Source: Neobacillus drentensis NBRC 102427
Lineage (GTDB): Bacteria > Bacillota > Bacilli > Bacillales > Cytobacillaceae
Assembly: GCF_001591445.1 (NCBI RefSeq)
Contig: NZ_BCUX01000054.1
Location: 1 to 33,933 of the forward strand
Length of the DNA: 33,933 bases
Reading direction: 5' to 3'
This document shows positions 23,965 through 31,256 of the stretch, one piece after another; position 1 is the first letter of the stretch; each line of letters starts with the position of its first letter. The position numbers were made by a program, and so were the translations under genes. Below the pieces are notes generated by a model. It worked only from the letters and a program-made list of their open reading frames with translations. It was not told where the DNA came from and did no database searches.

Positions 23965-25383
23965 TTAGATTGATAAGGTTTCGCTTTGGTTGACGAGCGT
24001 ATTTTTATTATATTTTGCCCTCTTCAAATATTGACCAGAACCTGGTTTCCCTACAAATTGCTTGTCGCGAATAACAAATTCCCCACGAGACAACACCGAA
24101 ACGGGCTCCCCAGTAACCTTCATACCTTCAAATGCATTGTAATCCACGGCCATATGGTGGGTTTCAGCCGAAATGACCCGTTCGATATTCGGATCAAAAA
24201 TAACAAGGTCAGCATCTGCCCCAACAGCGATCGTTCCTTTTCTCGGAAATAATCCAAAAAGCTTTGCGCTTCGTGTCGAGGTAATATCGACAAATTGATT
24301 TAGACTAATCCGTCCTTTCTTTACCCCCTCAGAGAATAAAACCGACAACCGGTCCTCAATAATTGGGCCGCCGTTCGGAATCTTAGTAAAATCATCTCGT
24401 CCTAAATCCTTTTGCCCTTTAAAATCAAACGAACATTGATCCGAACCGATGGTTTGCAGTTGACCACTTTTTAAGGCATTCCAGAGAACATCCTGATTCC
24501 ACTTCTCTCTAAGCGGCGGGGACCAAACATATTTTGCTCCTTCAAAATTAGGTTTCTCTAAATAGCTTTGATCAAGGACTAAATATTGCGGGCACGTTTC
24601 ACCCCAGACATCAAAGCCCTTACTGCGGGCTTTAGCTATCTGCTCAACAGCATCTGCGCAGGAAACATGGACCACATATAACTGTGAATTGGCTAGCCCT
24701 GTGAAATTTGCCGCACGACCTGTTGCTTCCCCCTCTAATTCCTGCGGTCTTGTTAATGCATGATAAATAGGGGCTGTATTCCCTTCATCGAGGGCTTTCT
24801 TCGTTAAATAATCGATAACATCCCCGTTTTCTGCATGGACCATAACTAAGGCTCCGTGATCTTTTGCAGAGATTAGTGTTTTAAACAATGTTTCATCATC
24901 AGCTTGAAATACATTTTTGTATGCCATAAACACCTTAAAGGAGGTAATCCCTTCTTCACTAATCACCTCTGGAAGTTCATTGAGGACATTCTCATTGATT
25001 TCAGAAATCATCAAATGGAAGCTATAATCAATAACCGCTTTTTCTCGTGATTTATCATGCCAGATTTGAATAGCATTCTTTAGCGGCTCACCCTTGTTGG
25101 TTAAGCAAAAATCGATAACCGTTGTCGTACCGCCAAATGCAGCGGCAATCGTTCCTGATTCAAAATCATCCTTCGTCACCGTTCCGCCAAAAGGCATATC
25201 GAGATGGGTGTGTGGATCAATTCCTCCCGGAAAAACAAAACAGCCTTTTGCATCAATTATTTCTGCACCAATTGCTGATAGGTTCGTACCAATTTGTGTT
25301 ATTTTACCATCTTCTATTAAAATTTCTCCTTGATACGTGTCTGCGGCGGTAACAATGGTTCCATTTTTGATAATTTTTTTCAT
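23965..25383 (-). CDS. hydA: Dihydropyrimidinase
   Basis: It hydrolyses dihydrouracil or dihydrothymine to N-carbamoyl-beta-alanine or N-carbamoyl-beta-aminoisobutyrate. The 472-residue amidohydrolase has all metal-site residues of the family: H58 and H60 in DPHTHLD, the lysine K150 in SFKVFMAYKN that is carbamylated in this family, H183 in VHAENGD, H239 in VVHVSC, and D315 in IGSDQCSF. It acts in the cytosol after PreTA. ATG 25383 follows GGAGGG and lies 21 bases after preA, in the same operon. Hydantoinases share the fold; the preTA context makes dihydropyrimidine the likely substrate. Confidence 0.95.
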   Translation of the reverse strand: MKKIIKNGTIVTAADTYQGEILIEDGKITQIGTNLSAIGAEIIDAKGCFVFPGGIDPHTHLDMPFGGTVTKDDFESGTIAAAFGGTTTVIDFCLTNKGEPLKNAIQIWHDKSREKAVIDYSFHLMISEINENVLNELPEVISEEGITSFKVFMAYKNVFQADDETLFKTLISAKDHGALVMVHAENGDVIDYLTKKALDEGNTAPIYHALTRPQELEGEATGRAANFTGLANSQLYVVHVSCADAVEQIAKARSKGFDVWGETCPQYLVLDQSYLEKPNFEGAKYVWSPPLREKWNQDVLWNALKSGQLQTIGSDQCSFDFKGQKDLGRDDFTKIPNGGPIIEDRLSVLFSEGVKKGRISLNQFVDITSTRSAKLFGLFPRKGTIAVGADADLVIFDPNIERVISAETHHMAVDYNAFEGMKVTGEPVSVLSRGEFVIRDKQFVGKPGSGQYLKRAKYNKNTLVNQSETLSI

Positions 25384-25404
25384 TGATCGTTCCCTCCAAA
25401 TCTT

Positions 25405-26691
25405 CTACTTGGTTACATCTGCTTTCAATATGGCTGCTCCACTTAAAGCTGCTTGACGCTCATTCCAGGTCATCGGCGGCATCTCTCTTACTGCTTCTAC
25501 CATATCAATCGCCCCGTCAACCGGACATACAATCGAGCATAAATTACATCCTACACAATCCTCTTCCCGCACTTTGAGGAAGCTCATCCCATTTGCATCA
25601 GTCAACCTATCGATACATTGATGTGAAGTATCTTCACAGGCAATATGGCACTTATTGCAATTGATACAGACATCGGTATTGATTTTTGCAACGATATTGT
25701 AATTAAGATCCAAGTTGCCCCAATCCGAATATTTAGGTACAGATTTTCCGATGATTTCAGAAACAGCGGCAATCCCCTTACTATCGAGATAATTACTTAA
25801 TCCATCAATCATGTCCTCAACAATTCGGAATCCATGATGCATAGCGGCTGTACAGATTTGAACACCCGTAGCTCCCATCAACATAAATTCAACGGCATCC
25901 TTCCAGTTGGAAATCCCGCCAATCCCTGAAATTGGGACGTTAATATGTGGATGTCTTGCACATTCCGCGACCATATTTAAGGCAATCGGCTTAACTGCAG
26001 GTCCGCAATAGCCGCCATGCGCTCCCTTTCCAGCGACATGGGGAATCGTATTCCATGAATCGAGGTCGACACCCATAAGACTGTTAATCGTATTTATCAT
26101 ACTGATCGCGTCCGCACCGCCATTGCAGGCAGCTTCGGCGGTTGCCGTTATATCCGTAATATTTGGCGTTAATTTAACAATAACAGGTGTTTTGGCCACT
26201 TCCTTCGCCCAATAGGTCTGTCGTTCAACAAGGGCTGGTACCTGCCCTGAAGCCGAACCCATGCCGCGTTCTGCCATCCCATGTGGACATCCGAAATTCA
26301 ACTCAAGTCCATCTACCCCAACATCCTCGACACGTTTAACGATTTCATGCCACTTCTCCTGTTTTGGTTCCACCATCAACGAAGCGATAATCGCATGGTT
26401 AGGAAATCGCTTTTTGGTTTCATAAATTTCTTTTAAATTGATATCTAAGGGACGGTCAGTAATTAGTTCAATATTATTGAAACCAGCTACCCTTTGTCCG
26501 TTAAAACTTACAGCAGCAAACCTTGATGAGACATTCAAAATGGGATCACCCAATGTCTTCCAGACTGCCCCGCCCCAACCGGCTTCAAAGGCTCGCTGTA
26601 CCTGGTAGCCGGAGTTAGTCGGCGGTGCTGACGCCAACCAGAACGGGTTAGGAGATTGAATCCCTGCAAGATTAATACGTAAATCAGCCAT
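25405..26691 (-). CDS. preA: NAD-dependent dihydropyrimidine dehydrogenase, catalytic subunit PreA
   Basis: The FMN-containing subunit that reduces uracil and thymine to dihydropyrimidines. It has 428 residues: a dihydroorotate-dehydrogenase-like barrel (1-310) and a C-terminal ferredoxin domain with two 4Fe-4S motifs, CINCNKCHIAC and CVGCNLCSIVC. The barrel has LNFGCPHGMAERGMG and, a few residues on, Ser148 in SASGQ where the mammalian enzyme has its catalytic cysteine. It forms a complex with PreT, which supplies electrons from NAD(P)H. The gene begins 32 bases after preT. Confidence 0.94.
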   Translation of the reverse strand: MADLRINLAGIQSPNPFWLASAPPTNSGYQVQRAFEAGWGGAVWKTLGDPILNVSSRFAAVSFNGQRVAGFNNIELITDRPLDINLKEIYETKKRFPNHAIIASLMVEPKQEKWHEIVKRVEDVGVDGLELNFGCPHGMAERGMGSASGQVPALVERQTYWAKEVAKTPVIVKLTPNITDITATAEAACNGGADAISMINTINSLMGVDLDSWNTIPHVAGKGAHGGYCGPAVKPIALNMVAECARHPHINVPISGIGGISNWKDAVEFMLMGATGVQICTAAMHHGFRIVEDMIDGLSNYLDSKGIAAVSEIIGKSVPKYSDWGNLDLNYNIVAKINTDVCINCNKCHIACEDTSHQCIDRLTDANGMSFLKVREEDCVGCNLCSIVCPVDGAIDMVEAVREMPPMTWNERQAALSGAAILKADVTK

Positions 26692-26723
26692 CTATTTTTC
26701 TCCCCCTTTTTCCAAATAAGAAG

Positions 26724-28094
26724 TTAATTTGCTGTTCCGACAACAGAATAGTGCTTATGGATTGCATGAGCTACATCTTTTCCTTGTTGGGCAGCGGTAA
26801 CGACCATCGCATCCCCATTCCCTTTACCAAACACAACGTCGCCACAAGCAAACACTTTTGGATTGGAAGTTTGGAACGTTTCCGGGTCCACTTTGACCAC
26901 ACCACGATCATTTGTGAGGCCAAACTCTTCAATTAACTTCAAGTGTCTAGTTTGACCAATCGCTTTTACCACAGCGTCAACTGGCGGAATATATTCGGAC
27001 CCTTCAATGGCAACAGGTCTGCGCCGTCCATCCTTTTCAGGTTCACCCAGCTTCATTTTGATACATTCAATTCCAGTGACTTTCCCCGCATCATCGCCTA
27101 TTATCCTTTTTGGTGCTGTTAACCAGCGGAACTCCACGCCGTCTTGTTTGGCAAATTCATATTCGAAATCATAGGCAGTCATTTCTTCTTCTGTTCTCCG
27201 GTATAAGATTTTAACGTTTTCAGCTCCTAAACGAACCGAGCAGGTTGCACCATCAATCGCTGTATTCCCGGCACCAATGACAACAACTCGTTTCCCAATA
27301 AACGCTTCGGATAACTGACCGCTTTTTGTTGCCTTGACCAACTCAATCGCATCATAGACACCTTCTAGGTTTTCACCTTCGACACCAAGGTTAGGAACAT
27401 GAGCCATCCCTACTGCTAAGACAACATAATCGAAATTTTCAGTAATTTCTTCTACTAAAATATCCCTGCCCACCATTGTGTTGGTTCTGATATTTACATT
27501 CAATTTCTCGACCTGCTCTACTTCCCAGTAAGAAATTTTTTGTGGCAATCGGAAAGAGACAATTCCATACGTATTTAAGCCGCCCGCTTTCTCGGATCCT
27601 TCAAATATCGTAACCTCGTAACCTAATCTTGCCAGTTCCCTTGCTGCTGATAGTCCAGCTGGACCACCGCCGATGATAGCAACTGACCGTCCATTCGCTT
27701 GACCAGGTTGGAAAAGTGTTTGTCCATTCTTCATTGCCCAGTCAGTAGCATATCGTTGTAAATTGCCAATCATGATTGGCTTGGTTGAGTGATAAAGGAC
27801 ACAAGCTCCTTCACATAGTTCATCGGTTGGACAAACCCTTGAGCAACTTGCACCGACAGGATTGGATGACATGATTGTTTTAGCGGATCCTAATAAGTTA
27901 CCTGAGGCAATTTTTTTAATAAAGGTTGGAATATCAATTCCTGTTGGACAGGCCTTTATACACGGAGCATCATAGCAATAGAGGCATCGATTGGATTCTT
28001 CAACAGCTTCTTGATTAGTCAAGCCCTGCTCCACCTCTTGAAAGTTCATTTCAAGATTAGCTAAGGAAATACGTTGAATTTTTTCATTCGCCAA
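26724..28094 (-). CDS. preT: NAD-dependent dihydropyrimidine dehydrogenase, electron-transfer subunit PreT
   Basis: A 456-residue glutamate-synthase-small-subunit-like flavoprotein. The N-terminal Fe-S domain has C37, C40, C45, C49 and C84, C88, C94, C98. It is followed by the FAD site GGGPAG near 142-147 and a second dinucleotide site VVIGAGNTAID near 270 for NAD(P)H. It passes electrons to PreA for reduction of uracil or thymine. The start is a TTG at 28094 behind AAAGGAGGG. It is the first gene of the preT-preA-hydA operon, with a cre-like box 48 bases upstream. Confidence 0.94.
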   Translation of the reverse strand: MANEKIQRISLANLEMNFQEVEQGLTNQEAVEESNRCLYCYDAPCIKACPTGIDIPTFIKKIASGNLLGSAKTIMSSNPVGASCSRVCPTDELCEGACVLYHSTKPIMIGNLQRYATDWAMKNGQTLFQPGQANGRSVAIIGGGPAGLSAARELARLGYEVTIFEGSEKAGGLNTYGIVSFRLPQKISYWEVEQVEKLNVNIRTNTMVGRDILVEEITENFDYVVLAVGMAHVPNLGVEGENLEGVYDAIELVKATKSGQLSEAFIGKRVVVIGAGNTAIDGATCSVRLGAENVKILYRRTEEEMTAYDFEYEFAKQDGVEFRWLTAPKRIIGDDAGKVTGIECIKMKLGEPEKDGRRRPVAIEGSEYIPPVDAVVKAIGQTRHLKLIEEFGLTNDRGVVKVDPETFQTSNPKVFACGDVVFGKGNGDAMVVTAAQQGKDVAHAIHKHYSVVGTAN

Positions 28095-28141
28095 AGAGAA
28101 ACCCTCCTTTTTATATGAATGGTTTATTTACTTAAGTGAAA

Positions 28142-28155
28142 TGTAAGCGCTTTAT
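28142..28155. promoter_or_regulatory. cre-like (CcpA) box upstream of preT
   Basis: TGTAAGCGCTTTAT agrees with the cre consensus at 12 of 14 positions, including the central AAGCGCTTT core; the final CA is missing. Its position in the preT leader suggests carbon catabolite repression of pyrimidine breakdown. Confidence 0.45.
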
Positions 28156-28554
28156 AAATAGGAAACTATCAAAAAGGGAACCAGCTCCTTTAGCCTAATA
28201 ATGAATTTCGCGGAAAATTATGCATCTTATTTTATTTTACAGACTGATTTTAGGTATTTCATCTTACATTCTGTAAATAGATACAACCATTTGATAAACC
28301 ATTATGTAAAAAGTTAATGTTTCCTAAGAATATAAGACCTCAGGGGAGCGATGTTGTTAGTTGAATTGGAATAGAATGGAATTAAATCTACGGTTGTTAG
28401 AGGGTTACCTTCTTGCACACTTTTCAGAATTCTTTTTTAATTTAACATAATCATACCAAAAAAACTGTAAAAATATATCGAATTGTCAAATTACCTTACA
28501 TGATAATTGAAAAAACTTCTCGACAATTTCTACGAATTGGGAGGGGATGAAATA
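28156..28554. other. AT-rich intergenic region without a supported gene
   Basis: About 400 bases with no reading frame that combines useful length and a ribosome site. It should hold the preT promoter, but I found no convincing -35/-10 pair. An inverted pair TTTACAG (28236-28242) and CTGTAAA (28271-28277) could be a regulator site; the evidence is slight. Confidence 0.5.
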
Positions 28555-28592
28555 AATGAAAAAAGTGTACCAACCGTTTAGAAGGTACACTT
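28555..28592 (-). terminator. Terminator of the hemD-like gene
   Basis: AAGTGTACC (28563-28571) and GGTACACTT (28584-28592) form a nine-pair stem. On the minus strand it is followed by a T-rich run, just past the stop codon of the HemD-like gene. Confidence 0.82.
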
Positions 28593-28599
28593 GAAATGA

Positions 28600-29406
28600 T
28601 TAACTTTGATAATATTTTGCCAATTGGACAACCATTGCACCCATTCTTTCATTTTCAGGAACCACGACCCGTTTAATTCCTTCTTCCTTTAACGCTGCCT
28701 CGGTCACTTTTCCAACTGCAACTGCTACAACCCTTTCATTAAACAAAGCAATAAGATCTGTATAAATTTTATGTTCTCTTGCAAAGTCAAAAAGTGATCG
28801 GACCTGGGTGGCGGTTGTAAAGCATACAGCGTCATAATCATTTGTCTGAAGTTCCTTGCACAATATGGCAACAGTCTCGTTCTCAGGAGCAATATGCTGA
28901 TATGGAAGTATCTTCTGCACTGTTGCACCACGATCTTCAAGAAATTTTGTTAACAGCGGTGCTGTTTCCCCGTGTAGCTGCAGCATTACTCTTTTACCAG
29001 AGAAATCAATGTTTTCGAATGCTTGTACTAATCCTTTGGTTGTGCCATCTTCAGCAACCACGATCGGTTTAAGTTCATATTTTTTTAATGCAGACAGTGT
29101 CTTGTATCCTCTGGATGCTACTTTTGCTTCACGTATTTTCATTAAATATGAATCTCCCAATCCAAGCTTTTCTGCAATATTGACAAGTGCCTCAAAACCA
29201 ATCCCAGTCGTGAAAATCACCCAATCGGCACCTGTTTGCACAAATTCGAGTAAATCAGGTTCCACTTCCTTGTCTGCAAAAAATACAGTTCCTTGGAGGG
29301 TTCGGACGACAGGTGCGCCTCCCTGTTTTTCGATTAATGTACTTATTTCGTCTAATTTGCGCGAACCGCAGATAACAACTCGTTTTCCTGTTAAACTATT
29401 CTCCAT
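28600..29406 (-). CDS. Uroporphyrinogen-III synthase family protein (stand-alone HemD)
   Basis: A 268-residue protein with the two-lobed HemD fold: first lobe KRVVICGSRKLDEISTLIEKQGG, ADWVIFTTGIGFEAL and VASRGYKTLSALKKYELKP; second lobe GKRVMLQLHG, DAVCFTTATQVRSLF and VVAVAVGKVTEAALKEEG. HemD closes hydroxymethylbilane to uroporphyrinogen III. No hemA, hemC, hemB or siroheme gene is nearby, so it may be a second copy or have a changed role. It follows the oxidoreductase gene by 22 bases and is probably co-transcribed with it. ATG 29406 follows GAGAGG. Confidence 0.82.
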   Translation of the reverse strand: MENSLTGKRVVICGSRKLDEISTLIEKQGGAPVVRTLQGTVFFADKEVEPDLLEFVQTGADWVIFTTGIGFEALVNIAEKLGLGDSYLMKIREAKVASRGYKTLSALKKYELKPIVVAEDGTTKGLVQAFENIDFSGKRVMLQLHGETAPLLTKFLEDRGATVQKILPYQHIAPENETVAILCKELQTNDYDAVCFTTATQVRSLFDFAREHKIYTDLIALFNERVVAVAVGKVTEAALKEEGIKRVVVPENERMGAMVVQLAKYYQS

Positions 29407-29428
29407 TGCACTTACCTCTCAACTCGTA

Positions 29429-30106
29429 TTAATTATTTTCTTTGGCAATTCGTTCAATCTCATGTGAAGGATAAATGTTCACTCCACTTTTACCAGTTCG
29501 GGCCATTGATGCCATTGCTGCCGCGACGTTTTTTGCTTCAATCGCTTTAAAAGGCCGTAATGGGCCGACCATAATTAAATTTAATAAAATACTAGCTTTT
29601 TCTGCAATTTTTTCACCGAAACGAAACTCATCGCGCTTCCCTAACAATAATGATGGTCTGAAAATATGAATAGATGGTATAGTTAACTTACTAATAGATT
29701 CCTCGACTTCACCTTTGACTTGATTATAAAAAATCCTTGATTTCGGATTTGAACCCATCGCTGTAATTATGAGAAATTTCTCTGCTCCACTTTCACATGC
29801 CATTTTTGCTGCCTCAACTGGATATTCATAGTCAACTTTTCGAAAGGCTTTTTTGCTTTTTGCCTTTTTAATGGTCGTCCCTAAACAACAAAAAACATCT
29901 GTTACCTGAAATAATTCTTTGTATGTATGAAGTTGCTCAAAATCAACGACATGTACTTCACATGTGTAATTGTTACTTGTAATTGGTCTTCTTACTAATA
30001 AATGTATTTTTTCATAATTTTTTTGTTGAAGGAGGAGTTTTCCTAACTCATTACCTACTAATCCGCTAGCACCTAGAATAAGTGCCGTTTTTTTTGTGTT
30101 TTTCAA
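29429..30106 (-). CDS. NAD(P)-binding Rossmann-fold oxidoreductase (atypical SDR/TIP30-like)
   Basis: A 225-residue protein starting with a dinucleotide-binding motif GASGLVG at 12-18, then HLLVRRP, a DVFCCLGTT strand, FLIITAMGS and YNQVKGEVE, which supplies a Tyr-x3-Lys pair as in short-chain dehydrogenases. It resembles the HTATIP2/YraR-like atypical SDR group; the substrate is unknown. The start is a TTG at 30106 behind AAGGGG. The longer reading frame back to 30208 would overlap the divergent gene and lacks a ribosome site. Confidence 0.8.
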   Translation of the reverse strand: MKNTKKTALILGASGLVGNELGKLLLQQKNYEKIHLLVRRPITSNNYTCEVHVVDFEQLHTYKELFQVTDVFCCLGTTIKKAKSKKAFRKVDYEYPVEAAKMACESGAEKFLIITAMGSNPKSRIFYNQVKGEVEESISKLTIPSIHIFRPSLLLGKRDEFRFGEKIAEKASILLNLIMVGPLRPFKAIEAKNVAAAMASMARTGKSGVNIYPSHEIERIAKENN

Positions 30107-30190
30107 AGCTAATCCCCTTTCTTTTTTTGTTGAAATATTTTCTCGTTGGACATACTTAAAAGTGTGAATTTTTTTTAAGGAGGAGCTTAG

Positions 30191-30490
30191 ATGCCTGACG
30201 ATTTCCAATTTAGTAATTTTATTAATGAGGTTTCAATACAAACGAAGATGGAGAATGTGTGGAGCAATACTTGTAGGTCATGGCAGAATTGCAATGAAGA
30301 CACAATCCAAGCATTTTTAGCCCAATGCCTCGATTATAATATTGATCCACAGTATTGCATGAGCTGGGTCGAACAGCATAAGGATGAAATACCTAACTGG
30401 GCACAGGTATCTGAAACCTCACTTGGATGGGTAAATGAGCATACATCAACAGGTTCTGCGATATCAATATCAGATCAGGATTTTAGTTGA
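30191..30490 (+). CDS. Unknown small Trp/Cys-containing protein
   Basis: A 99-residue protein I do not recognise. It has five tryptophans and four cysteines, at CRSWQNC, QCLDY and YCMSW. It is acidic, with a polar Ser/Thr-rich tail (STGSAISISDQDFS) and no signal peptide or membrane span. ATG 30191 has an excellent AAGGAGGAG site. A -35 TTGAAA and a weaker -10 TACTTA, 17 bases apart, lie upstream. It is single, divergent from the oxidoreductase gene and convergent with the gene at 30528. Confidence 0.68.
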   Translation: MPDDFQFSNFINEVSIQTKMENVWSNTCRSWQNCNEDTIQAFLAQCLDYNIDPQYCMSWVEQHKDEIPNWAQVSETSLGWVNEHTSTGSAISISDQDFS

Positions 30491-30492
30491 TT

Positions 30493-30516
30493 TTAGGGAG
30501 GGGTGACCCTCCCTAA
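30493..30516. terminator. Hairpin between convergent genes
   Basis: A perfect ten-pair stem (TTAGGGAGGG with CCCTCCCTAA) with a GTGA loop, directly after the stop of the small gene. The T tract is weak on both strands, so efficiency is uncertain. Confidence 0.6.
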
Positions 30517-30527
30517 TAATTTAAAAC

Positions 30528-31130
30528 TTACTTACGTTCCCCTTCTACTGCTTCCACCAACTGAAATAAAAAGCGATATATAAGCTGGAACGCTTCACCG
30601 ACAGTGATCTCTTCTTGAAATCCTTCGACATAATTTAATGCAAAGTTTAAATTCCATAATCCATCTTCAAGGCTGAACATTAAATCAAACTTCGCTTCAT
30701 CCCCGTGTAAGAGGCTATTTAAATTTTCTTTTAACGTTTTTTCAAACTTCTTTTGCAACTTTAACCCTAACATGACGTCATACGTCCCGAAAACATCGTC
30801 AGCTTCTACAGAAATTGCCTCAACACCAATTAGATCAAACCAAATGGATTCTAAATAAATAAACTCATTTTTATGCTTTTTCAAGTAATCAAGCCTCTGA
30901 GCCAAAAATGAAGAGGACTCGTTCTTAATCATATTTTCTGTTTCTTTATCACAACGCTCAATATAGGCGTCAGCAAAGCGCGTGCTCGGGTCCTTTTCCG
31001 AAAATTGGACATTTTCTCCTAGATTGTTTTTTTCAACATACTCTTTTTCTTCTTTAAAAATAGTAATACTCTTCCCGTTTGGGCTATTTTGTTGTTCGGT
31101 TATGTAATGTTTGATTTGGTCTTTTAACAT
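30528..31130 (-). CDS. Unknown 200-residue cytosolic protein
   Basis: A mostly helical, acidic protein that I cannot assign with confidence. The first ~75 residues are lysine- and glutamate-rich. The rest contains IYLESIWFDLIGVEAISVEADDVFGTYDV and an Ala/Glu-rich C-terminal helix ending in QLVEAVEGERK. No membrane span, signal peptide or catalytic signature was seen. I dimly recall relatives in Bacillus carrying a branched-chain aminotransferase label, but no PLP motif is present and I do not support that. ATG 31130 follows GGAGGATATTCTG. Confidence 0.65.
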   Translation of the reverse strand: MLKDQIKHYITEQQNSPNGKSITIFKEEKEYVEKNNLGENVQFSEKDPSTRFADAYIERCDKETENMIKNESSSFLAQRLDYLKKHKNEFIYLESIWFDLIGVEAISVEADDVFGTYDVMLGLKLQKKFEKTLKENLNSLLHGDEAKFDLMFSLEDGLWNLNFALNYVEGFQEEITVGEAFQLIYRFLFQLVEAVEGERK

Positions 31131-31213
31131 CAGAATATCCTCCTATGATTCACTTATCTGCTTTAATTTTGAGTGTTTATTAGTAAAAAAGCAAATCTGA
31201 TAATGTTTTTTGT

Positions 31214-31245
31214 AAAAAAAAGCGGTGACTGTAAAAGTCACCGCT
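31214..31245 (-). terminator. Terminator of the DHA2 exporter gene
   Basis: AGCGGTGACT (31221-31230) pairs perfectly with AGTCACCGCT (31236-31245). Eight T residues follow on the minus strand. It lies 11 bases past the stop codon and is a strong Rho-independent terminator. Confidence 0.92.
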
Positions 31246-31256
31246 CCAAGTACTAA

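Noticed and set aside
28555..28593. Twelve-codon plus-strand peptide starting ATGAAAAAAGTG behind GGGAGGGG
   Set aside because: The frame coincides with the terminator hairpin of the minus-strand gene, so the ribosome-site match is probably chance.
29009..29467. 152-codon open frame on the plus strand
   Set aside because: It lies entirely antisense to the hemD-like gene and its upstream junction. The protein is low-complexity with no recognisable motif, and the minus-strand frame has a clear family match.
30107..30208. Longer N-terminus for the SDR-like oxidoreductase
   Set aside because: It would overlap the divergent small gene and its ribosome site, and the Rossmann motif already begins near the TTG at 30106.
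30528..31130. Branched-chain aminotransferase
   Set aside because: I recall such a label for similar Bacillus proteins, but there is no PLP lysine motif or aminotransferase fold signature in this sequence.
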